A program made the position numbers and the translations under genes. Below the pieces are notes generated by a model. It ran no database searches. It was not told the origin of the DNA and saw nothing but the letters and a program-made list of their open reading frames with translations. Shown here in pieces: positions 43,340 to 51,495 of a stretch of DNA of 64,000 bases. Source of the stretch: Virgibacillus ndiopensis (GTDB lineage Bacteria > Bacillota > Bacilli > Bacillales > Amphibacillaceae); NCBI RefSeq assembly GCF_900187325.1, contig NZ_FZMZ01000006.1, positions 868,001 through 932,000 on the forward strand. The letters are read 5' to 3'. The first letter of the stretch is position 1; the number at the start of each line of letters is the position of its first letter.

Positions 43340-44260
43340 ATGCTTCAATACGTTGTTAAAAGATTAATTGGTATTATTCCAATTTTATTTCTTGTATCTA
43401 TTTTTATATTTTTATTTGTACATCTTATTCCAGGTGATCCAGCAAGATTAGTAGCTGGTCAAGATGCAACGTTGCAGGATGTTGAGGTAGTCCGTCAAGA
43501 GCTTGGACTTGATCAACCCATACATATTCAATATTTCAACTTTATATCTGGCATTTTTCAAGGGGATATTGGATCATCAATTAAGACAGGCAGACCGGTA
43601 TTTAACGAGATTGCAAGCAGGTTCATGCCAACATTTTGGCTAACCTTTTGGAGTATGATATGGGCGGTAATAGTTGGGTTGTTGATAGGGGTTATATCTG
43701 CAACGAAACGTAACAAGTGGCAGGATTATTTGGGAATGTTTGGAGCTGTTTCAGGTATATCTATGCCTTCTTTTTGGTTGGGGCTATTACTTATTCAAGT
43801 GTTCGCCGTTCAACTAGGTTGGCTTCCTGTAGGTGGGTTGGAATCCTGGAAAAGTTATGTTCTTCCATCAATTACATTAGGGTCAGGAGTTGCTGCTGTA
43901 GTTGCTAGATTTTCAAGGTCATCACTTATGGACATTCTCAAAGACGACTATATTAGAACCGGTAGGGCAAAGGGATTAAATGAACATAAGGTTGTTTGGG
44001 GACACGGGCTAAAGAATGCAATGATACCAGTTGTAACGATGACCGGATTGCAATTTGGATTTTTATTAGGTGGTTCAATTGTTATTGAGACTGTATTTAG
44101 CTGGCCAGGTCTTGGAAGATTATTGATTGATTCTGTTGCCTTTCGTGATTATCCCGTAATTCAAGCTGAAATGCTGTTATTTGCGTTAGAGTTTATCCTA
44201 ATAAATCTAATTGTAGACCTAATCTATGGTTTTCTTAATCCGCAAATTAGATATGACTAA
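43340..44260 (+). CDS. Peptide ABC transporter permease, DppB type (second system)
   Basis: This 306-residue membrane subunit has six helices. The N-terminal helix [40 protein letters not shown] and the EAA loop [20 protein letters not shown] are conserved. GGGAGGGG precedes the ATG. It lies 20 bases before the DppC-type gene. Confidence 0.94.
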   Translation: MLQYVVKRLIGIIPILFLVSIFIFLFVHLIPGDPARLVAGQDATLQDVEVVRQELGLDQPIHIQYFNFISGIFQGDIGSSIKTGRPVFNEIASRFMPTFWLTFWSMIWAVIVGLLIGVISATKRNKWQDYLGMFGAVSGISMPSFWLGLLLIQVFAVQLGWLPVGGLESWKSYVLPSITLGSGVAAVVARFSRSSLMDILKDDYIRTGRAKGLNEHKVVWGHGLKNAMIPVVTMTGLQFGFLLGGSIVIETVFSWPGLGRLLIDSVAFRDYPVIQAEMLLFALEFILINLIVDLIYGFLNPQIRYD

Positions 44261-44280
44261 GAAAAGGAGGTTTTTATATC

Positions 44281-45186
44281 ATGGCTAATCCTCAAACGGC
44301 GGAAATAGCAACTGAACTATCGAAAGGTTCAGAGAATGTAAAGAAAAGTTCACCAATCACAGAGTTTTGGAAGAAATTTAAAAAACAACGACTCGCAATG
44401 GTGTCTGGTATTTTCGTACTACTGTTGGTAATTATTACGATTTTTGGTCCTGCAATCGCACCATATTCAGCTGAAGAACCCGATTACGTTAATGTACTGC
44501 AAGGTTCCTCGTGGGATCATTTAGCAGGAACAGATGCCTTTGGAAGGGATATTTTTAGTCGAATTATTATTGGAACGAGAATCTCATTATTCGTAGGCAC
44601 CATATCGGTACTATTGGGTGCTGTTGTAGGTACTATTCTGGGGTTGGTTAGTGCATTTTACGGAAAATGGGTGGATAGCTTCATCATGCGAATTTGTGAT
44701 GTGTTATTTGCTTTTCCTGGAATATTGTTAGCCATTGGCATCATTGCGATATTGGGTCCTGGTCTTGGGAATGTAATCATTGCAATTTCGATCTTTAATA
44801 TACCGAATTTTGCTCGAATTGTCCGTGGTAGTGCCCTTTCTGTTAAAGCAACCGTTTATGTTGAGGCAACAAAGTCAATTGGTGCGAAAAATAGAAGGCT
44901 TATATGGAAGCATATTTTTCCAGGAACAGCATCAAGTATTATTGTTAATTTTACAATGCGAATCGGAACGGCAATTTTAACTGCGGCAAGTTTAAGCTTT
45001 CTTGGCCTAGGTGCCCAACCGCCAACTCCAGAGTGGGGGGCAATGCTGAGTAATGGAAGGGACTATTTAAGTACAAGTCCTCACGTAACATTTTATCCAG
45101 GTCTTGCCATTTTTTTGACAGTGTTAGCGTTCAACCTTCTGGGTGATGGATTACGAGATACGCTTGATCCAAAAATAAAGGATTAG
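44281..45186 (+). CDS. Peptide ABC transporter permease, DppC type (second system)
   Basis: This 301-residue subunit has a polar N-terminal tail and six helices. AGTDAFGRDIFSRIIIGTRI, the EAA loop VYVEATKSIGAKNRRLIWKH and AASLSFLGLGAQPP are typical. AAGGAGG lies before the ATG. With the DppB-type subunit it forms the translocation pore. Confidence 0.94.
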   Translation: MANPQTAEIATELSKGSENVKKSSPITEFWKKFKKQRLAMVSGIFVLLLVIITIFGPAIAPYSAEEPDYVNVLQGSSWDHLAGTDAFGRDIFSRIIIGTRISLFVGTISVLLGAVVGTILGLVSAFYGKWVDSFIMRICDVLFAFPGILLAIGIIAILGPGLGNVIIAISIFNIPNFARIVRGSALSVKATVYVEATKSIGAKNRRLIWKHIFPGTASSIIVNFTMRIGTAILTAASLSFLGLGAQPPTPEWGAMLSNGRDYLSTSPHVTFYPGLAIFLTVLAFNLLGDGLRDTLDPKIKD

Positions 45187-45210
45187 ATTGTTAAGAAGGG
45201 AGATTTCAAT

Positions 45211-46203
45211 GTGACTGAAAAAATGTTAGAAATTGAAGACTTGAAGACATATTTCTATGGAGACGAAGGTGTTGTAAAAGCTGTTGATGGTGTAACGATA
45301 ACGGTTAATAAAGGAGAAACAGTAGGAGTTGTTGGAGAGTCAGGTTGCGGGAAGAGTGTTACATCTTTGTCCGTGATGCGACTGTTACAAGATACTCCAG
45401 GTGAAATTGTCGATGGTTCAATCAAGTTTGAAGGTAAAAGTCTACTAAATCTCAGTGAAAAAGAAATGCGTATGATTCGTGGTAATGATATTGCAATGAT
45501 TTTTCAAGAACCAATGACGTCATTAAATCCGGTATACAAGATTGGAAAACAACTTGAAGAAGCAATTAAACTACATTTACGTTATGATAAGAAAAAAGCA
45601 CGAATACATGCGGTTAACATGTTGAATTTAGTAGGACTTCCACGGGCGAATGAGGTTATGAATGAGTATCCTCATCAATTGTCGGGAGGGATGCGCCAAC
45701 GTGTGATGATTGCAATGGCGATGGCTTGTAATCCTAAACTTTTAATTGCTGACGAACCGACTACAGCATTAGATGTGACCATACAGGCACAAATTCTAGA
45801 ATTAATGCAACAATTACGTAATGAAAGCAATACATCGATTATGCTTATCACACATGATTTAGGGGTTGTGGCCGAGATGTGTGATCGAGTAGTTGTGATG
45901 TATGCGGGAGAGGTTGTAGAGGAATCAGATGTATATACATTATTTGAAAATCCTAAACATCCATATACAAAAGGATTAATCGGCTCTGTACCAAAGTTAG
46001 GCCAAGATGTTGAGAAGTTAGACTCTATTCCTGGTAATGTACCGATACCTACTAATATGCCATCAGGATGTAAGTTTGCTCCACGATGTGAGTTTGCGAT
46101 GGATATTTGTTGGAAAAAAGATCCAGTCTTGTTGGAAACTAATGACAAACATGCTTGCAGATGCTGGTTGTATCAAGATCAAGAGAAAGCATTGGAGGTG
46201 TAA
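45211..46203 (+). CDS. Peptide ABC transporter ATPase, DppD type (second system)
   Basis: This 330-residue ATPase starts at GTG. Walker [10 protein letters not shown]-loop [11 protein letters not shown], signature LSGGMRQR, Walker [13 protein letters not shown] and H-loop ITHDLGVV are complete. The C-terminal [15 protein letters not shown] holds the family cysteines. Two bases separate it from the next gene. Confidence 0.95.
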   Translation: MTEKMLEIEDLKTYFYGDEGVVKAVDGVTITVNKGETVGVVGESGCGKSVTSLSVMRLLQDTPGEIVDGSIKFEGKSLLNLSEKEMRMIRGNDIAMIFQEPMTSLNPVYKIGKQLEEAIKLHLRYDKKKARIHAVNMLNLVGLPRANEVMNEYPHQLSGGMRQRVMIAMAMACNPKLLIADEPTTALDVTIQAQILELMQQLRNESNTSIMLITHDLGVVAEMCDRVVVMYAGEVVEESDVYTLFENPKHPYTKGLIGSVPKLGQDVEKLDSIPGNVPIPTNMPSGCKFAPRCEFAMDICWKKDPVLLETNDKHACRCWLYQDQEKALEV

Positions 46204-46205
46204 GG

Positions 46206-47168
46206 ATGGCAACCCCTTTAGTTGAATTAAAAAATATAAAAAAGTATTTCCCAGTTAAAAAAGGAGTACTTGGAAGGAAGAATTCTTTTGTTAAGGCTGT
46301 TGATGATGTATCATTTGCAATAAATAAAGGTGAGACACTAGGGTTGGTTGGAGAAAGTGGATGTGGAAAGTCTACTACTGGTCGTTTAATTATGAGTTTA
46401 CTAGAGCTAACTGAGGGACAGATTTATTTCGAGGGCAATCAAATAAGTGGTTTAAATGATAACCAAATTCGTAATACCCGTAAAAATTTTCAGATGATAT
46501 TTCAAGATCCTTATGCTTCCTTGAATCCTCGAATGAAGATACGAGATATAATTAATGAACCGTTAATTATACATGGCTTTAACAAAGAAGAACGAATGAA
46601 TCGCGTTACAGAATTATTGGAAATCGTAGGCTTAAACGCCTATCATGCAGATCGATATCCGCATCAATTCAGCGGGGGACAACGGCAACGGATTGGAATT
46701 GCACGGGCATTAGCGATTAATCCGAAATTGATTATAGCTGATGAGCCTGTTTCAGCTCTAGATGTTTCCATTCAATCACAAATTTTGAATCTACTTAAGG
46801 ATCTTCAGAAGTCATTTAATTTAACTTATCTCTTTATTGCGCACGACTTGAGTGTAGTGGAACATATTAGTGACCGGGTTGGTGTTATGTACCTAGGGAA
46901 AATCGTAGAAATTGCGGATAAAAAAACGTTGTACAAGAATGGGCAACATCCATATACAAAAGCATTGTTGTCAGCGGTGCCGATTCCTGATCCTAAATTA
47001 AAACGTGAACGGATTATTTTAAGTGGTGATATTCCAAGTCCAGCTAATCCACCAAGCGGCTGTACCTTCCATACGCGTTGTCCTCTCGCAACAGATATTT
47101 GTAAAGAAAAAGTGCCAAAATTACGTGAAATCGGTGAAGGACATTCTGTGTCTTGTCATCTTATATGA
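46206..47168 (+). CDS. Peptide ABC transporter ATPase, DppF type (second system)
   Basis: This 320-residue ATPase begins at ATG 46206; the frame reaches further back into the previous gene but without support. Walker [10 protein letters not shown], signature FSGGQRQRIGIARA, Walker B LIIADEPVSALD and a normal H-loop IAHDLSVV are present, in contrast to the altered H-loop of the DppF at 20.6 kb. It ends with GCTFHTRCPLATDIC. The regulator gene follows after 37 bases. Confidence 0.95.
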   Translation: MATPLVELKNIKKYFPVKKGVLGRKNSFVKAVDDVSFAINKGETLGLVGESGCGKSTTGRLIMSLLELTEGQIYFEGNQISGLNDNQIRNTRKNFQMIFQDPYASLNPRMKIRDIINEPLIIHGFNKEERMNRVTELLEIVGLNAYHADRYPHQFSGGQRQRIGIARALAINPKLIIADEPVSALDVSIQSQILNLLKDLQKSFNLTYLFIAHDLSVVEHISDRVGVMYLGKIVEIADKKTLYKNGQHPYTKALLSAVPIPDPKLKRERIILSGDIPSPANPPSGCTFHTRCPLATDICKEKVPKLREIGEGHSVSCHLI

Positions 47169-47205
47169 GTTAGAAATACACGAAAGATTTCAGGAGCTGT
47201 AGGAA

Positions 47206-48918
47206 ATGAAAGATAGAAAGGTAAATATAATTGCAATTCAAGAAAGGTATTTAGATATTATCACAAAGCAAATAAAAGAGGTTCTTGGCGATACAATAAA
47301 TGTTCATCCGATAACAGTAAAGGATCTGCAAAGTGATACGGTTGAATATGGGGATATAGTTGTTATTTCAAGTAGTCAAATTAAGGGATTAATAACGCAA
47401 CTTATTCCAAAAGATTGTCCGTGTATTGTTGCAAAACGTGATATAAATTTTATGAATACGAAAGAATTATTAAATCTCCCACCTAACCAAGAAATCTTGG
47501 TAGTTAATGATAATAAAATTAACGCGAAGGAAACGGTTCAATCTCTTCGTGAAACCATTTTTGAGCATAACTATATAGCGTATACACCTGAAGATCATAT
47601 ACCGCAGTCAATTAATTATATCGTTACACCTGGTGAGCGTCATCTTCTACCAAGGGGGTTAACGAATGTTATTGATATTGGTCCTAGATTATTAGATATT
47701 AGTACATTTGAGAAGATCGTTCATTTACTAGATATAAATTATCCAATGTCGCAAATTGTTAAACGTTACTTTAAAGCATGCGTCTCACTATCAGGTCGTA
47801 ACAAAGAGGAGATACAAAGCAATAAAGATATAAGAAATGTAGCGCAATATTATTTTGACGATATTATTTCCGTAAGTGAATTAATGAAGAAAGCAGTTGA
47901 GCGTGCTAAGCGCTATGCAAAGGATAGTCATGCTATACATATCCATATAGAAGGAGAGCCGGGAACAGGGAAAAGTATGTTTGCGCAAGCGATCCATAAC
48001 TATTCCACTAATGCTGAACGGTCATTTATTTCTATAAATTGTTCTTCAAGTGATTTTACAATCGAGAAGTTATTGTTTGGTTCAGAGGAAGGTGGGGAAA
48101 TTTCCTATGGACTATTTGAACTTGCTGAAAATGGAACTGTTTGTATAGAAGAGATTGGAGAACTACCTTTATCCATACAGAAACAACTTTATCACGTTCT
48201 TGAAAAAGGAAAGTTTTTACGTTTGTCAGGAAATGAGCTACTTCCATTGCAGTGTAGAGTAATTACCACAAACTCAAAAAGTTGTAAAGAGCTTGTTGAA
48301 AAAGAATTATTTCGTCATGATCTTTATAACTTATTAACTAAATATTCACTTAAAATACCGGCTTTATCTGAACGGAAGGAAGATCTTTTACCTTTGATTC
48401 ATAATGTTAAAAAGAGAATTAAACGAAATAATATTGAATTTACAAATGAGGTTATTACATTCTTTGAAGAATACAATTGGGATAATAATGTAAAGCATCT
48501 TTATAATGTGATAACCTATCTGGCGTTTTTGAATGGGGATCATATTGGTATTGAATCGTTACCTTTTCACCTCCGTTCTAACTATAATCAACAAAAATTT
48601 AATGTTTTTGAAGTTAATAATAAAGTGAATAAAATTATTGTTGAGATTGAAAAACATGGATTTTTAGATGAAAACATAAAAATATTAAATGCTTTTTATG
48701 AGGGTAAAAAAGAACGTGTATCTTATGGCAGGAAGGCATTAAAAGTTCATTTGGAGAAAAAAGGATTAATTCTTTCAGAGCAGCAATTAAGAATGAGGCT
48801 AGAAGTACTTCAAGATTTGGGTCTCATAATAGTGAGACAAGGTAGAGCTGGCTCAACAATTTCGCGGCAGGGAGAAGAATTTCTAAGAGAATTCTACAAA
48901 ACTGGGATTAATGTTTAA
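47206..48918 (+). CDS. AAA+ transcriptional regulator with a winged-helix C-terminus and no GAFTGA loop
   Basis: This 570-residue regulator has a two-part N-terminal domain (1-215) resembling PrpR-type sensor domains, an AAA+ domain (about 220-455) and a C-terminal helical winged-helix region (about 490-565). Walker A is GEPGTGKS (250-257), Walker B is TVCIEEIGE (311-319), and RHDLYNLL and ERKEDLLPL (residues 389-397) match NtrC-type proteins. The GAFTGA sigma-54 contact loop, expected between LFG (290-292) and GLFELA (302-307), is missing. So is a Fis-type HTH. It probably regulates the importer and D-aminopeptidase genes around it, but with sigma-A promoters. Confidence 0.85.
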   Translation: MKDRKVNIIAIQERYLDIITKQIKEVLGDTINVHPITVKDLQSDTVEYGDIVVISSSQIKGLITQLIPKDCPCIVAKRDINFMNTKELLNLPPNQEILVVNDNKINAKETVQSLRETIFEHNYIAYTPEDHIPQSINYIVTPGERHLLPRGLTNVIDIGPRLLDISTFEKIVHLLDINYPMSQIVKRYFKACVSLSGRNKEEIQSNKDIRNVAQYYFDDIISVSELMKKAVERAKRYAKDSHAIHIHIEGEPGTGKSMFAQAIHNYSTNAERSFISINCSSSDFTIEKLLFGSEEGGEISYGLFELAENGTVCIEEIGELPLSIQKQLYHVLEKGKFLRLSGNELLPLQCRVITTNSKSCKELVEKELFRHDLYNLLTKYSLKIPALSERKEDLLPLIHNVKKRIKRNNIEFTNEVITFFEEYNWDNNVKHLYNVITYLAFLNGDHIGIESLPFHLRSNYNQQKFNVFEVNNKVNKIIVEIEKHGFLDENIKILNAFYEGKKERVSYGRKALKVHLEKKGLILSEQQLRMRLEVLQDLGLIIVRQGRAGSTISRQGEEFLREFYKTGINV

Positions 48919-48949
48919 ACATAATATTATTTAGTTGGAGTGATTTAAG

Positions 48950-49768
48950 CTGAGACTATATATTTCTGCTGATATAGAAGGGGTTTCGGGAGTAATTCAT
49001 TCAGAACATACCGCTCGAGATGGGAAAGAACACGAAAAAGCTAGAATGTATATGACGCAAGAAATTAATGCTTGTATAGAAGGGGCTTTAGAAGTTGGTG
49101 CTTCAGAAATTATAGTGAATGACTCACATGGGACAATGAGAAATGTTTTGCTTGAGCACCTTAATCCCTATGCAGATCTTATTTCGGGTTCGCCAAAAAA
49201 GTTTGCGATGGTTGAGGGCTTGAATGAAACGTTCGATGCCGCTATATTCATTGGGTATCATACTAGAATGGCTACTAATGGTATTTTAAATCATACTTTT
49301 CATGGGCGTATTATACAGAATATAAGGATTAACGGTAATGAATATGGAGAGTTTGGATTAAATGCTGGATTAGCAGGTTACTTCGGTGTCCCTGTTGTAA
49401 TGGTAAGTGGGTGTGACTTGTTAAGTAAGGAGGCAACTGAATTAATCCCTGCTATAGAAACGGCAATTGTAAAGCATACTATTAATAGGACAGCAGCTCA
49501 GAATAAAAGTATTCAACGATCGCACGAAATAATTAAATTAAAAACTATGGAAGGGATAAAAAATACGAATAGGATAAATCCTTTGATTATAGAGGGTCCG
49601 TTTGAGGTTGAAATTTCATTTTTACATTCGGGGCAAGCGGATATAGCAGAAATTCTTCCAATTGTTAAACGAAATGATCCAACATCGGTCACATTTAATA
49701 TAGAAACTATTCCTGACGTTTACCGTTACATTCGGAGTCTGATTATGATGGTTGGTAGTGTTGTTTAA
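48950..49768 (+). CDS. dppA: M55 family D-aminopeptidase (DppA), CTG start
   Basis: This zinc peptidase releases N-terminal D-amino acids such as D-alanine from peptides and forms a decamer in Bacillus subtilis. The first ordinary start codon (ATG 49046) would remove the metal site. Reading back in frame to CTG 48950, 9 bases after GGAG (48937-48940), gives 272 residues with Asp8, Glu10, His60 and His104 at the numbering known for DppA, and His115 in NHT. A TGA at 48941 bars a longer frame. It follows the AAA+ regulator by 31 bases and a terminator lies about 100 bases after it. Confidence 0.88.
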   Translation: MRLYISADIEGVSGVIHSEHTARDGKEHEKARMYMTQEINACIEGALEVGASEIIVNDSHGTMRNVLLEHLNPYADLISGSPKKFAMVEGLNETFDAAIFIGYHTRMATNGILNHTFHGRIIQNIRINGNEYGEFGLNAGLAGYFGVPVVMVSGCDLLSKEATELIPAIETAIVKHTINRTAAQNKSIQRSHEIIKLKTMEGIKNTNRINPLIIEGPFEVEISFLHSGQADIAEILPIVKRNDPTSVTFNIETIPDVYRYIRSLIMMVGSVV

Positions 49769-49867
49769 CTAGTTTTAAGTGGATACTTCCATATTTTAAG
49801 AGAATAAGCGTTACTGCTACTAATGTTAATGGGAAGGTGACTATACTTCCTGAGATGAAAAGAAGAG

Positions 49868-49894
49868 ACCCGTAACAAAATTGTTACGGGTTTT
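49868..49894 (+). terminator. Terminator of the asparaginase/peptide/D-aminopeptidase cluster
   Basis: ACCCGTAACAA (49868-49878) and TTGTTACGGGT (49881-49891) are perfect inverted arms, followed by TTTT. The 100 bases before it show no gene. Confidence 0.8.
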
Positions 49895-49952
49895 ATAGTA
49901 TAATTGTTTATGCTAGGAAAAATGAAATGGAACTGGTTCATTGCCGCATCAT

Positions 49953-49981
49953 TGGGACAAGGGACCTGTCCCCCTGTCCCA
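49953..49981. repeat. GGGAC...GTCCC palindromic repeat
   Basis: One 29-base copy, TGGGAC to GTCCCA, ends three bases before the ribosome site of the Asp-box lipoprotein gene, so its RNA hairpin would sit in the 5' leader. Confidence 0.85.
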
Positions 49982-49996
49982 AGAAAGGTGTTTTGT

Positions 49997-51304
49997 ATGA
50001 AAAACATATCGTGGTTTTTAATAATATTATTTTGTCTAGTGTTAACAGCATGTGGTGGTCAAACAAATAAGGATCCTGCTGATTTGGACAGTAGTCAGGA
50101 GCAACCTACTACTGAAAAGGAAAGTTCAGATGAGAAGCAGACAGTGGAGCTGGATGTGGAAGACGTAAGTAATAGTTTACCGATAACAACGGAAATAACG
50201 GAGTATGATATGAAATTACAATCAATTGCTTATCGGTTATGGTTTGATTTGATGGAAGAGCTTGAAGCAAATGGTCAAATATCCGATGCTTTTTATACCA
50301 GATTTCATGTACTAGAGGGAGATGAAAAGGAGTTTGTCGCTGCTGTAGTTTTCCAGGTTCAGTTGGAAGAAGTGTCAGTTGACCGTATTGTGTGGAAGCT
50401 GCATGTCAAGAAAGAAGGCGAGCGTACCTACACACTTGAACGTATTGAACCATCGGCAGATATTAAAATCGGTCTACCACCTGTTCAAAGTATGGAGGAG
50501 TATCAAAAGGAAGTGAGTATTGAGGTACCAAGTGATAAGATTCGCTATGAAATTGTTAATAACACGTTAAAGGTGATGTATAATAATGGAGCTGATTGGA
50601 CGAATGTACCGGTTACGACCGATGAATTATTTGGGGGAGAATATAATGGATCTGAAAGACAGTTGATTGAAGGAAGCTATGTCATTAGCCCGGAGAGGAC
50701 TGCTTTTGTTATCGGTGGTGATCAGGAATTGCGGTTACTACTGTCTACAGATCAAGGTGAGACTTGGGATGAGGTAACGGTAACGAATCAAATAATAGGT
50801 GTACGAATGAGGCAGCTAGGTTTTACCTCGGCAAAAGATGGTTACCTTATTATATCTAGTGGTCGTACGATGTCCAGTGAAGGCAATTCGGTTTACAAAA
50901 CGAATGATGGTGGGAAATCATGGAACTTGGCAGGCTCGGTTAAAGATGAATATTCGTTAGTCACGGGTGGTGGATTTGTAAATGACCAATTAGGTTTTAT
51001 TTCATTTGGAGCAATAAATGTAGAAGATCAACAATCGAGACCGCAGATTTATCGAACTGATGATGGTGGTGATAGCTGGGAAGAGATTAAAATTCCTATA
51101 CCTGAGGAGTATAAGGGGATATTTACTGTGGCAGAGATACCTGTTTTTAACGGAACCCATGGAACGCTTTTGGTTAATCAAGGTCCGAATGGGGATTATT
51201 TAGGAGGTAAAGTACTGGCGAAGTTCACTTCTGAGGACGAAGGAAAAACATGGAGCTTTGCGAGCCTAGTCGACCCGGATAGAGTATTGTTGAAGGATTT
51301 TTAG
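49997..51304 (+). CDS. Asp-box (BNR) repeat lipoprotein
   Basis: This is a 435-residue exported lipoprotein of unknown role. The signal peptide ends with the lipobox LTAC, followed by an acidic, Ser/Thr-rich linker. Four Asp-box motifs of the S-x-D-x-G-x-x-W kind are visible: STDQGETW, KTNDGGKSW, RTDDGGDSW and TSEDEGKTW, which suggests a C-terminal beta-propeller like Ycf48 or sialidase folds. The sialidase catalytic residues cannot be claimed. The frame is open from 49904, but AAAGGTG and the signal peptide fix ATG 49997. Confidence 0.85.
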   Translation: MKNISWFLIILFCLVLTACGGQTNKDPADLDSSQEQPTTEKESSDEKQTVELDVEDVSNSLPITTEITEYDMKLQSIAYRLWFDLMEELEANGQISDAFYTRFHVLEGDEKEFVAAVVFQVQLEEVSVDRIVWKLHVKKEGERTYTLERIEPSADIKIGLPPVQSMEEYQKEVSIEVPSDKIRYEIVNNTLKVMYNNGADWTNVPVTTDELFGGEYNGSERQLIEGSYVISPERTAFVIGGDQELRLLLSTDQGETWDEVTVTNQIIGVRMRQLGFTSAKDGYLIISSGRTMSSEGNSVYKTNDGGKSWNLAGSVKDEYSLVTGGGFVNDQLGFISFGAINVEDQQSRPQIYRTDDGGDSWEEIKIPIPEEYKGIFTVAEIPVFNGTHGTLLVNQGPNGDYLGGKVLAKFTSEDEGKTWSFASLVDPDRVLLKDF

Positions 51305-51305
51305 C

Positions 51306-51370
51306 GGGACATGGGGTCAGACCCCTTGTCCCACCTCGAGACCGGGACGGAGGGACTGACCCCATGTCCC
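51306..51370. repeat. Two GGGAC...GTCCC palindromic repeats
   Basis: Copies lie at 51306-51332 and 51344-51370. The first begins one base after the stop codon of the lipoprotein gene and probably also serves as its 3' hairpin. Confidence 0.85.
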
Positions 51371-51415
51371 AGCATTTCAATACGGTCCTTTATATGGTAA
51401 GATATGAGAAAAACG

Positions 51416-51449
51416 AAGCTAGGCCATTTGAGTGGGGTCTAGCTTTATA
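51416..51449 (+). terminator. Hairpin upstream of the antiporter gene
   Basis: AAGCTAGGCC (51416-51425) pairs with GGTCTAGCTT (51436-51445), with one G-U pair, followed by TATAT. It may terminate transcription from the lipoprotein gene. Confidence 0.5.
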
Positions 51450-51452
51450 TTG

Positions 51453-51479
51453 GGGACGAGGGACCTGACCCTCTGTCCC
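51453..51479. repeat. GGGAC...GTCCC palindromic repeat
   Basis: A 27-base copy lies 16 bases before the antiporter start codon, in its presumed leader. Confidence 0.85.
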
Positions 51480-51495
51480 GGTAGTAGGTGAGATA

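Noticed and set aside
31308-49981. GGGAC repeats as terminal inverted repeats of one large transposon covering 31.3-50 kb
   Set aside because: Each copy is a self-contained palindrome, no transposase is present and no target duplication was seen.
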